Positions 8,301 to 14,805 of a stretch of DNA of 18,021 nucleotides are shown in pieces. The notes under the pieces were generated by a model, which did no database searches, was not told where the DNA came from, and saw nothing but the letters and a program-made list of their open reading frames with translations. The first letter of the stretch is position 1. Each line of letters starts with the position of its first letter. The stretch comes from Caryophanales bacterium UBA3835. Lineage in GTDB: Bacteria > Bacillota_I > Bacilli_A > RFN20 > CAG-826. A program made the translations under genes and the position numbers. The stretch is from contig DGHZ01000010.1 in assembly GCA_002392945.1 (NCBI GenBank), forward strand, positions 53,775-71,795, read 5' to 3'.

Positions 8301-8876
8301 ATTATCGAAAAGTTCGATTCTAATCGGGTCATCATAATTAACTGAATAAATATCTAATATGTCTCCACGAGACGCAAATTGAAGTGATTGATCAACTTTA
8401 TTAACTTGGCTGTAACCAGCTCGAACAAGTTTATTTTTTAATAGTTTTAAATCGAGAGATTGACCAACCTTAAAATCAAAACAACTATCTAAAAATAGCG
8501 ATTTTTCAGGCAAAAACCTGCTAATTGCGGAGATATTTGCGATAACGACATCTATTTTTCCTTTAAGAATATTATCTAGAGCATAGATACGATTCGCACT
8601 CATTTCCTTAGACATTGCAAGGGTTTCCGCTCGAATTAATTCGTCAGATGCATATAATGAAATATTGCTATTTGGTAATAAGCTAGTTAAGAAAGTATAA
8701 AGTTTTTGGGCCTTATATAAATTAGAAGTTATAAGAAGATATTTGCCTTTTTCTTCTTTAATAGAAGCCGCAGTTAATAAGGAAATTCCAACTAAATCGT
8801 CCACGACAAAATGCCCACTTTTTGCTAAGTAGGGGGGTATCGCTTTATTGAGTTTTAACTTATCAAATAGGTTCGT
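5394..8876 (-). CDS. mfd: Transcription-repair coupling factor Mfd, probable ACG start
   Basis: Mfd pushes stalled RNA polymerase off DNA lesions by ATP-driven translocation and recruits UvrA. From the proposed start it is 1160 residues, close to the usual 1150-1180. Visible parts are the UvrB-like N-terminal region, the RNA-polymerase-interacting domain (DYVVHEYQGIGQFLEL, near residue 490), Walker A LLCGDVGFGKTEVAFRA (near 630), the DEEQ box VVDEEQRFGVEQ (near 735), QITTPPGERMPIQTYV, the helicase motif VI GRVGRGNRIAYAY, and the C-terminal UvrA-binding regulatory domain. The first canonical in-frame start is GTG at 8804, but the same frame is open for 24 more codons (NLFDKLKLNKAIPPYLAKSG...), which resemble Mfd N-termini, up to a TAG. 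The first codon after that stop is ACG (8876-8874), placed 7 bases after AAGGAGG. I therefore place the start there; automatic callers would use GTG 8804. It ends in TGA overlapping rqcP. Confidence 0.93.
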   Translation of the reverse strand, partial: TNLFDKLKLNKAIPPYLAKSGHFVVDDLVGISLLTAASIKEEKGKYLLITSNLYKAQKLYTFLTSLLPNSNISLYASDELIRAETLAMSKEMSANRIYALDNILKGKIDVVIANISAISRFLPEKSLFLDSCFDFKVGQSLDLKLLKNKLVRAGYSQVNKVDQSLQFASRGDILDIYSVNYDDPIRIELFDNEIESIRFFDLASQSSKEKVEKVSVLPASDFILSDDDLKVITNRIYEQLEKDKEILNPSDFSNLRNLVDNDVSELIEFQYSPRLYRYYSLLDDRLCSLLDYTKEYTTVLVDEASIKASSQMLEEEAFSFLEELFENGKTISHLKMCYSFDELKFNRANLVHTSLLQSNDKDVVFNCKNIPFEVSKDSDVINIIHNYINQNYLLNISLSSKQHLNSIIDLLNASHIPFEMVKEYGLPSKHLVGLSISNIPCGFALEDEKIVFLTSKELFNEKIRITRFDNRFKEATILKSYEDLIPGDYVVHEYQGIGQFLELQTLEVEGKHQDYLKLAYHGGEILYVPLSQFQLIRKYLGKEGARPKLSRLHTKDWERTKAKIKERIHDLAERLFNLYVERSHIEGYAFSKDDEFQKAFEDSCEFQLTKDQMRSLDEIKGDMESIHPMDRLLCGDVGFGKTEVAFRAIFKCINSGKQAVLLCPTTLLARQHYEVALERFSKFDIKIAIFSRLIPEKKQKEYIKDIADGKIHLIIGTHRLLSNDIVYNDLGLLVVDEEQRFGVEQKERLKELKSNIDVLTLSATPIPRTLQISLLGVRSMSQITTPPGERMPIQTYVTPFNTQVIKELIQRELGRDGQVFYLHNDIETIYEIASRLKRAIPSANIAVAHGKMTRNDIEDTMIKFYSGDIQVLVCTSIIENGIDVPNANMIIVDDSERYGLAQLYQIKGRVGRGNRIAYAYLMYNGNKALKEDTQKRLRALQDFTALGSGYKIAQRDLMIRGAGDILGPEQAGFIDSIGLDMYIKLLNEAVKEKLDGVDHKEEQYNKTLSLAFDAYIPKEYASDSDKIELYHDILAASSIDTLTEIKNKVRDVYGRLPDEVKQLFYKRSIDLMVKQCEINDIKENKLNVELYLGDNFINIKGIGNILFEALIPYLSIIKISYLNHKFKIVMSKKGNWLIDLENILKSLVNIIKTNEIIVKA

Positions 8877-8883
8877 CTAACTT

Positions 8884-8890
8884 CCTCCTT
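8884..8890 (-). promoter_or_regulatory. Shine-Dalgarno of mfd overlapping the pth stop
   Basis: AAGGAGG on the minus strand shares two bases with the pth TAA. Seven bases (AAGTTAG) separate it from ACG at 8876, ideal spacing, while no ATG, GTG or TTG lies within reach. It is the strongest ribosome binding site in the window, and it decides the mfd start. Confidence 0.85.
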
Positions 8891-9443
8891 AATGATTATA
8901 TTTATTCATCGCGCTATCAAAATTATTCTTTAATATTTCTTTAAGTGCGTCTACAGCTTTATTTATCGCTTCATCAATTAACGGCCTTTCTTCTTTAAGA
9001 GGCTTACCTAAAACATAATCAATCGTATCAAATGTTGGCTTGCCAATACCAATACGGATGCGTTTAATCTCTTCTGTTCCTAGATTATCGATAATGTTTT
9101 GGATTCCTTTATGACCCCCACTAGATCCTGATAGACGTAATCTAATCTTTCCAGGTTCTAAATCAAGATCATCATAGATGACAATAATATCTTCGGTTGG
9201 AATTTTAAAGTAAGACACTAATTCTCTAACAGATTCACCACTTAAATTCATATAGGTTTGAGGTTTTAATAAATAGATATCCTCTTCAAATACCTTGCCT
9301 CTTCCAACTAAACCTTTAAAAGCTTCTTTATCAATATCGATTTTTGCTAGTTCTGAAAATAAGTCGACGACATCAAAACCCATATTATGACGAGTGTGCT
9401 CGTATTTTTTTCCAGGATTACCTAATCCAACAATTAATTTCAT
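8889..9443 (-). CDS. pth: Peptidyl-tRNA hydrolase
   Basis: Hydrolyses peptidyl-tRNA released from ribosomes, recycling tRNA. The 184-residue protein has the full family pattern: MKLIVGLGNPGKKYEHTRHN with catalytic His at residue 19 and Asn at 9, LLKPQTYMNLSGESV, IVIYDDLDLEPGKIRLR, the GSSGGHKGIQNI loop and RIRIGIGKP. Length is typical. It is the first gene of the minus-strand housekeeping block and is directly followed by mfd, as in Bacillus subtilis (spoVC-mfd). No Shine-Dalgarno precedes the ATG; instead a TATATT sits 8 bases upstream, so the message may begin almost at the start codon. Confidence 0.96.
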   Translation of the reverse strand: MKLIVGLGNPGKKYEHTRHNMGFDVVDLFSELAKIDIDKEAFKGLVGRGKVFEEDIYLLKPQTYMNLSGESVRELVSYFKIPTEDIIVIYDDLDLEPGKIRLRLSGSSGGHKGIQNIIDNLGTEEIKRIRIGIGKPTFDTIDYVLGKPLKEERPLIDEAINKAVDALKEILKNNFDSAMNKYNH

Positions 9444-9517
9444 AATCGCTTAATATAATATCAAATTATCAAATAAACATATATGTTAATTTGAAAAATG
9501 TTATATACTATCAAGGT
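9444..9517. promoter_or_regulatory. Divergent promoter region between pth and the DUF368 gene
   Basis: Minus strand: TATATT (9452-9457) ends 8 bases before the pth ATG. Plus strand: TATACT (9504-9509), or the overlapping TG-T-TATATA (9499-9507), ends 8-10 bases before ATG 9518. Both would give leaders of only a few bases. Between them is a perfect 12-bp palindrome AACATATATGTT (9476-9487). No convincing -35 box was found on either strand, and AT-richness makes chance -10 matches likely. Confidence 0.4.
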
Positions 9518-10462
9518 ATGAAAAACTGGTTAAAGACTTTATTATCAGGAATGGCGATTGGCTTTGGCAGTGCAGTTCCTGGAGTAAGCGGTGGCACTAT
9601 CGCTGTTATATTTGGTGTCTATAATAAAATTATTTGGGCTGTAAGTAATATTTTAAAGCACTTTAAAGAGGCTTTTAGAGTGTTGCTTCCAACTTTATTA
9701 GGTGTAGTACTTGCTATAATTCCAACTATATATTTAATGGATAAAGCGCTAGATAGTTTTGTCTTTGGAGTAGTTTGTATATTTGCCGGATTTATCATCG
9801 GCTCTATTCCTGGAATTAAAGATGAAGTTAAAGATGTTAAGCCTAATAAGAAACATATTATTATATTAATAATAAGCGCTTTAGTGGCCATTAGTCTAGG
9901 CGTTGCAAGTGTAATTGCTAAAGCGGATGTTTCTATCTATTTTTATGGTCAAACACCGATTTGGTTTTATTTTGCAATGATTCCAGTTGGAGTAGTTGCC
10001 TCTATAGCATTAGTAATTCCAGGATTATCTGGAGGAATGCTATTACTTTTAATGGGCTTTTATGCTCCATTAATTAACTATACAACCGACACTATAAAAG
10101 AATGTATTCAAGGACATAACTGGTCAAATTTTGGTAATTTAGCCGGTATATTAGGTTGCTTCTTAATAGGCGCTTTAATTGGCTTCTATTTTGTTTCAAA
10201 ACTAATGAATTACTTACTAAGTAAGTATCATGATTATACTTTCTATTCAATTTTAGGATTTGTCTTAGGAAGTGTTCCTGCTTTATTCTTTAATTATAAA
10301 ATCTATGAATATTATGGAAAGTGGCAAGCTAAGATGGTCACACCTTTATATATTGAAATCCCTATTGGAATTGTCTTATTAATTGGAATCACAATTGTCT
10401 CATATATGCTAGTGAAATATAAAAGAAAAATAGAGCAAAATCAAAAGGAGATCGTTGAATAA
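9518..10462 (+). CDS. popT: DUF368 membrane protein, PopT-type polyprenyl-phosphate translocase
   Basis: DUF368 proteins were shown in Vibrio, Staphylococcus and Bacillus-group work to return undecaprenyl phosphate across the membrane for reuse in envelope synthesis. This 314-residue protein has the two inverted-repeat signatures of the family, GSAVPGVSGGTIAVIFGVY near the N-terminus and ALVIPGLSGGMLLLLMGFY in the middle, within about eight to ten hydrophobic segments, and a basic C-terminal tail (KYKRKIEQNQKE). The start is placed at ATG 9518 (MKNWLKTLLSGMAIG), which fits family N-termini; TTG at 9491 would add nine unconvincing residues and covers the -10 candidates. It is the only plus-strand gene here. 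Family assignment is firm; the transport role is by homology. Confidence 0.9.
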   Translation: MKNWLKTLLSGMAIGFGSAVPGVSGGTIAVIFGVYNKIIWAVSNILKHFKEAFRVLLPTLLGVVLAIIPTIYLMDKALDSFVFGVVCIFAGFIIGSIPGIKDEVKDVKPNKKHIIILIISALVAISLGVASVIAKADVSIYFYGQTPIWFYFAMIPVGVVASIALVIPGLSGGMLLLLMGFYAPLINYTTDTIKECIQGHNWSNFGNLAGILGCFLIGALIGFYFVSKLMNYLLSKYHDYTFYSILGFVLGSVPALFFNYKIYEYYGKWQAKMVTPLYIEIPIGIVLLIGITIVSYMLVKYKRKIEQNQKEIVE

Positions 10463-10483
10463 AATCAAGATCTCCTTTTATTT
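10443..10483. terminator. Bidirectional terminator between convergent genes
   Basis: AAAAGGAGATC (10443-10453) pairs with GATCTCCTTTT (10469-10479), an 11-bp stem with a 15-base loop that holds the DUF368 stop codon TAA. The plus-strand copy ends in TTTTATTT; the minus-strand copy, for the M6 gene, ends in TTTTGATTTT. A perfect 16-bp AT palindrome (10477-10492) overlaps its downstream arm. Confidence 0.85.
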
Positions 10484-10499
10484 ATAAATAAATAATATA

Positions 10500-12584
10500 T
10501 TAGGCTTTAGTTAGTTCAATTGTCGCATATGATTCATCAGTATCAGTAACGATATTTTTAACTTTAAAACTCCATCCTAATTCTATGCCACTATCAAGTA
10601 AGCCATTATTCTTATAGAACTGAGACTTATAACTCTCCATATCGAATGTGCTATTTGCGACAAATAAATCAGTTTCAGATAAATCTGCAGTAGACATATA
10701 AGATTGTCCGCTTTTAGCTTGTCTAATCAAATGGAGTAAATTAAATCTTTGATAATCATCTTTATAAGTGATGTCATATGAGAAAGCATTACGTCCATTT
10801 TCATCTTCTGCGGCTGTCTTATAAGTATTATTAAACGCTGTATAGAATTTAGTTGATGATTTAGCGTCATTAATAAATCTACCAGTGGCAGTCATTAATC
10901 TAGCATCAACGTGCCACACTCTAATACCAGCCTTTTTAGGCCCACGAGGATAATTACCGTCATATTGATGATCTGAATCGAATTTGTTTAATTCGGTTGG
11001 AGTATATAATTCGAGCAATAAATATTCATCAAATGGAGAATTATTCTTATTCCAACTTGGAGATAATAAGATGATATCGTGGCTGGATTGGAAATCATTT
11101 ATTGTAATTTCACAACTACCAGTTGGGATATATGGATCAGACCAACCAAACGCCATTGTGGAATATGGATCATGCCCACCAACGTTATTATCTTGCATAG
11201 AAAATCCAGCGGTTGGAGAAGTAGTTTTAGAATAATCATAATAATCTTCAAGTCCAAACATATGTCCCATTTCATGGGTATATGTATGAGAATCTAATAA
11301 ACAGTGACTGGTATCGCCGTTACAATATCCACCTCCGGATCTCTCATAAGCTTTATTTGAGCCATACATAAAATCATAGCTAGCCCAGAAGAATCCGTTT
11401 ACGCCAGGATTATCCTTATTTTTTAAACTTGTATCTTGTACATAATAGCAATAAGCCCACATATTACCAGAAAATGAACTATAAACCTGGTAATCAGGAG
11501 CGGCGTAAATAAACATCACGCCATCTAAATAGCCATCCTCATCAGAGTCATATTTTTTTCTACTATCCTCATGATTATTGAAGTACCAATTTGTGGCAGT
11601 TTTAATAAAAGTAGCCTGTTCCTTATTAGAGAAGGCATTAGCTTGTAAGGAAGTTACATCAGGCGTGTACCATTCGCTGATCTTGCCGTTAAGGGTTAAT
11701 AAACCATCGCTTTCTTCTTCGTAGAAAGACTTCACACTATGCCAACCAGTTTGTTCTTTAGTGCCAAAGAAGACTTTATTAATGTCATCTTTAACATTAT
11801 TTTGATAGGAAATAGGGAAATAAGACTGACTATCTTTAAACCAGACTGGGATAACTAATAAATTAACATCGCCAACAGTTGGGCAATTAGATGTATTGTA
11901 ATAGTTATTATGAACAAAATCGCTATAAGTTTGTTCAATTTTCACTTTTTGACTTTCAATAACAGAAACATGGAATACTTTTTCAAAATAATTAGATTCA
12001 TCCTTTAAAGCCTTAAAAGTAATATCAGCCCCACCAAGAGATAATCCTTTAACTTCGTAAGAAGTTTCGCTAACTTTACTAACAGAAATAACATTGGAAT
12101 TGGTATAGGTATAAGTAATAGGAACAGTAAAATTAGTTGGGGTAACGCTTAAGGATAAAGGAACCGTTCTATTTTCTTCGATAGTGTTTTGGCCCTTAAT
12201 ATCGATATCACTAACGTATTTAGTGGTCTCATATACAGACACTGTTAAGGTTTTGCTTTTAATATTATCTTTGCTGACAGTTAACTTATAACTACCTTCA
12301 CTAGTGAAAGGAGTATAAATATTTTTTGTAGACCCATTAAGAGTTAAATTAAAAGTTACTTCATTCCTATTTAGTTTCTTTGTATCACCACTATAGTAAA
12401 TTCCTGTAATAACTAATTCACATTTATCAAAAAATGATTCTCCAACGACATAATTAGGAATTGATTCTTGTGAGATTTCAATAAGTTTTAATTTATCAGC
12501 AAGAATATCAGCAAAATTACAGCTAGATAAACTTAATCCAGCAGTGATTAAACCAATAAATAATAAGGAACGATGTTTCATCAT
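10500..12584 (-). CDS. Secreted M6-family zinc metalloprotease lipoprotein
   Basis: Predicted extracellular metalloprotease of the immune-inhibitor-A (M6) type. From ATG 12584 it is 694 residues. A signal peptide with lipobox LSLSSC (Cys about 22) points to a lipid anchor. A beta-rich region with one Big2-like domain (about 110-210) follows. The protease domain has the calcium-type loop DSDEDGYLDG (about 346-355), as in M6 enzymes, and the zinc motif HEMGHMFGLED (His about 437 and 441, catalytic Glu 438, third ligand Asp 447), then a possible Met-turn in AGFSMQD. An upstream ATG at 12599 lies between the promoter -35 and -10 and so should not be transcribed. No Shine-Dalgarno is present. It ends 20 bases from the shared terminator. 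Substrate is unknown; related enzymes degrade host or matrix proteins. Confidence 0.9.
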   Translation of the reverse strand: MMKHRSLLFIGLITAGLSLSSCNFADILADKLKLIEISQESIPNYVVGESFFDKCELVITGIYYSGDTKKLNRNEVTFNLTLNGSTKNIYTPFTSEGSYKLTVSKDNIKSKTLTVSVYETTKYVSDIDIKGQNTIEENRTVPLSLSVTPTNFTVPITYTYTNSNVISVSKVSETSYEVKGLSLGGADITFKALKDESNYFEKVFHVSVIESQKVKIEQTYSDFVHNNYYNTSNCPTVGDVNLLVIPVWFKDSQSYFPISYQNNVKDDINKVFFGTKEQTGWHSVKSFYEEESDGLLTLNGKISEWYTPDVTSLQANAFSNKEQATFIKTATNWYFNNHEDSRKKYDSDEDGYLDGVMFIYAAPDYQVYSSFSGNMWAYCYYVQDTSLKNKDNPGVNGFFWASYDFMYGSNKAYERSGGGYCNGDTSHCLLDSHTYTHEMGHMFGLEDYYDYSKTTSPTAGFSMQDNNVGGHDPYSTMAFGWSDPYIPTGSCEITINDFQSSHDIILLSPSWNKNNSPFDEYLLLELYTPTELNKFDSDHQYDGNYPRGPKKAGIRVWHVDARLMTATGRFINDAKSSTKFYTAFNNTYKTAAEDENGRNAFSYDITYKDDYQRFNLLHLIRQAKSGQSYMSTADLSETDLFVANSTFDMESYKSQFYKNNGLLDSGIELGWSFKVKNIVTDTDESYATIELTKA

Positions 12585-12619
12585 ATAGTAATTATACATA
12601 TATAAAAAAATAATGCCAA
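12585..12619 (-). promoter_or_regulatory. Consensus sigma-A promoter of the M6 protease gene
   Basis: TTGGCA (12614-12619), a 17-base spacer and TATAAT (12591-12596) on the minus strand match the sigma-A consensus at 11 of 12 positions. With standard geometry the start falls on 12584, the A of an ATG, so the message would be leaderless. The -35 lies inside the arm of the upstream terminator hairpin. Confidence 0.8.
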
Positions 12620-12632
12620 ATTAATGGCATTA
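12601..12632 (-). terminator. Intrinsic terminator of the C11 protease gene
   Basis: The minus-strand hairpin pairs TAATGCCA (12632-12625 side) with TGGCATTA (12618-12611), an 8-bp stem with a six-base loop, followed by TTTTTTTATA. It lies 26 bases after the C11 stop codon and is the best intrinsic terminator among the minus-strand genes. Confidence 0.85.
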
Positions 12633-12657
12633 ATTTTATTCATTTATATAAAAGGAA

Positions 12658-14694
12658 TTATCCGCCGTAAGTGTTAGATAAATAAGCCCAGTTAGAGAAA
12701 TGAGTATCAACTCCTGCAGTATATGGATTAACTCTTTTATAGGAGCTATCAATACACCAGAACATACATAATCCATTAGAGTTACCCGCTCCTTTACCGC
12801 AACTAGCATATCCAATTAAGTTCTTAAAAGAACTTTTAACGGCATTAATAATAGAATCACCAGGATTAAATGTTGAGCTATTTGAGAGAATGTTTACAAA
12901 ATCCATCGCATCAAATAATCCATAATAATCATAATCGCTATCCGCGTAATGTTTTGTTTCATCGACTAAATTATTAAATGATGATTTATTAGATTTTGTA
13001 ATTTTATTCTTTAAAGTAGAAGCCATATTTTCCCAAGCATTCATATATTCAGTTGCGTATTGGAGTTTATAGTACGCTAGGGTTTGGTCGTTATATCTAG
13101 AAGAAACACCACCATTATCAGCGATAAAGCCATCAACAATAGCCTTTAAAATGGTTTCAGTATCTTTTCCAGAATATAAATCATCAATCCAAGTATCGTA
13201 GTCCCATCCAGCACCAGCCTCAGATTCTTCAGAAGCAACCATATATTTAAAATACGGACTATTCATTTCTGCGATATCTTGAACCGCCATTAAACAAGCG
13301 TCATAACCAATCCATTCAAGTTTTTGACCAGTCATCCCACATTTATTTAACGCTCCAGAAACTGCTTCAATAACTTCAGTAGCCTCCAAGCCATCATTGC
13401 TTAAATTATTTTTACTAGTTTCTCCAAAACAAACACCTTGCAATCCACCACCATGATTCCAAAGAATTAAAGCGGTTTTATCAGCAGGATAAGTGGTTAA
13501 ACCATATTCAAGGAAATCTTGTAAAGTATTTGGATCACCCATATTAGGTTTAGAAGTTAGTTGTTTATCTAAAACAATTTTATTGTTTTCCACTCTATGA
13601 ATTTGGTTGAATGAAGTACTAATATCATAATTAGCGCTATATTTCGCTTTCGAGTTAGTAGTCCACTTAGTGCATCCACCAGTTTCGATAATAATATTCA
13701 CATCTTCTGGTTGATTATTCACATTTAAAATCTCTTTAATATCACTAACAGCAAAGCCATATCCATCTTCTTCGTTAGTCATACTACTTTCTAAGTTAGA
13801 TCCACACATATAGATTAAAACAGTCCAATCATCAGTAGCGCCTTTTTCTTCTACCACTACAGTACAGCTGGCTTTAAAGCCACCATCATTAGTAGTAGCG
13901 GTAATTGTGGCAGTACCAACTGATTTAGCAGTAATAACACCTTCAGAAGATACTTGAGCGATATTGTTATTACTACTTGACCAAATAACACTCTTATCAT
14001 AGGCGTCACTTGGTAATATATTAGCGGTTAAAGTCGCAGTTCTTTCAGCTTTTAAAGATATAGATGCTTCGTTAAGTGAAACACCTGTAACTCTAGTAGG
14101 TTCAGTAATAGTGATATCACAAGAAGCGGTAAATTCACCATCAACAGATGTTGCAGTAATAGTAGCAAATCCTTCTTTAACACCAGTAATCACCCCGTTA
14201 GAGACTATAGCTACACTTTCATCACTACTCGACCATGTAACCGCTTTATTAGAAGCATTACTTGGTAAAACTGTAGCAACTAATGTTGATGATTTGCCTT
14301 GTTTAATAGATAAAGACGATTTATTTAATGAAACACTTGTGACAGGAACAATTTTTTCTACAACAGTAATAGAGCAAGTAGCGGTAAATCCACTTTCTTC
14401 AGTGGTAACCACAACTCTAGCAGTACCAACCGCTTTAGCGGTTACTAAGCCATCACTATTAACAGAAGCAAAACCGGTTTGTCCTCTTTGAACTTTCCAG
14501 ATTACATTTTTATTAGTAGCATTTGTTGGCTTAATATAAGCTTCAAGTTGTAAAGTAGAATTAGCCTCCATGGTATAAGAAGAATAGTTAAGTTCTACTC
14601 CAGTTACATCAACAATTTTCTGACGTCCAGGAAAAGAACAACTTCCAAGAGTTACTGCAAATAAGACAACAAATAGTTTTTTAAATAATTTCAT
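12658..14694 (-). CDS. C11 (clostripain-like) cysteine protease lipoprotein with three Big2 domains
   Basis: Predicted cell-surface cysteine protease of 678 residues. The signal peptide MKLFKKLFVVLFAVTLGSC gives a lipobox with Cys at 19. Three tandem Big2 Ig-like domains follow (about 30-113, 117-198, 201-282), each with the VTWSSS...VTA...G.A.I.A pattern. The C11 domain starts at DDWTVLIYMCGSNLES (about 288) and holds the catalytic pair: His 414 in LILWNHGGGLQG and Cys 467 in WIGYDACLMAVQDIAEM. Clostripain-type enzymes cut after arginine or lysine and are usually calcium-dependent and self-processed; specificity here cannot be read. It lies between the S8 and M6 protease genes on the same strand. 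No Shine-Dalgarno precedes the ATG, but a hairpin does. A terminator follows. Confidence 0.92.
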   Translation of the reverse strand: MKLFKKLFVVLFAVTLGSCSFPGRQKIVDVTGVELNYSSYTMEANSTLQLEAYIKPTNATNKNVIWKVQRGQTGFASVNSDGLVTAKAVGTARVVVTTEESGFTATCSITVVEKIVPVTSVSLNKSSLSIKQGKSSTLVATVLPSNASNKAVTWSSSDESVAIVSNGVITGVKEGFATITATSVDGEFTASCDITITEPTRVTGVSLNEASISLKAERTATLTANILPSDAYDKSVIWSSSNNNIAQVSSEGVITAKSVGTATITATTNDGGFKASCTVVVEEKGATDDWTVLIYMCGSNLESSMTNEEDGYGFAVSDIKEILNVNNQPEDVNIIIETGGCTKWTTNSKAKYSANYDISTSFNQIHRVENNKIVLDKQLTSKPNMGDPNTLQDFLEYGLTTYPADKTALILWNHGGGLQGVCFGETSKNNLSNDGLEATEVIEAVSGALNKCGMTGQKLEWIGYDACLMAVQDIAEMNSPYFKYMVASEESEAGAGWDYDTWIDDLYSGKDTETILKAIVDGFIADNGGVSSRYNDQTLAYYKLQYATEYMNAWENMASTLKNKITKSNKSSFNNLVDETKHYADSDYDYYGLFDAMDFVNILSNSSTFNPGDSIINAVKSSFKNLIGYASCGKGAGNSNGLCMFWCIDSSYKRVNPYTAGVDTHFSNWAYLSNTYGG
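13849..14613 (-). repeat. Three tandem Big2 (bacterial Ig-like) domain repeats in the C11 protease
   Basis: Three units of about 84 codons each begin VTGVELNYSSY, VTSVSLNKSSLS and VTGVSLNEASIS and end in Cys-containing strands (TATCSITVVE, TASCDITITE, KASCTVVVEE). They are diverged at base level, so this is an old protein-domain repeat. Such domains usually act as stalks or carbohydrate and host-surface binders. Confidence 0.85.
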
Positions 14695-14805
14695 ATGTTA
14701 CCGCTAATTCTCTTCAATTTATTGAAGGTTTTATATTACATCATTTTCTTTTTTTACGTTAGTGTTTTTTCGTTAAAACATTTCTTTTCATCTTATCGAA
14801 CTTTT
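14695..14805 (-). promoter_or_regulatory. Gap between the S8 and C11 genes, with a leader hairpin
   Basis: Within this gap a 7-bp inverted repeat CTTCAAT/ATTGAAG (14712-14727) lies 17 bases before the C11 ATG. Upstream of it on the minus strand are TAATAT and TATAAA, possible -10 boxes, but with no good -35. No T-tract follows the hairpin, so it is a leader structure or operator, not a terminator. No clear terminator was found for the S8 gene, so co-transcription with C11 is possible. Confidence 0.35.

Noticed and set aside
9491..9517. Longer DUF368 protein starting at TTG 9491
   Set aside because: The added residues do not resemble family N-termini, there is no ribosome binding site, and the stretch holds the -10 candidates.
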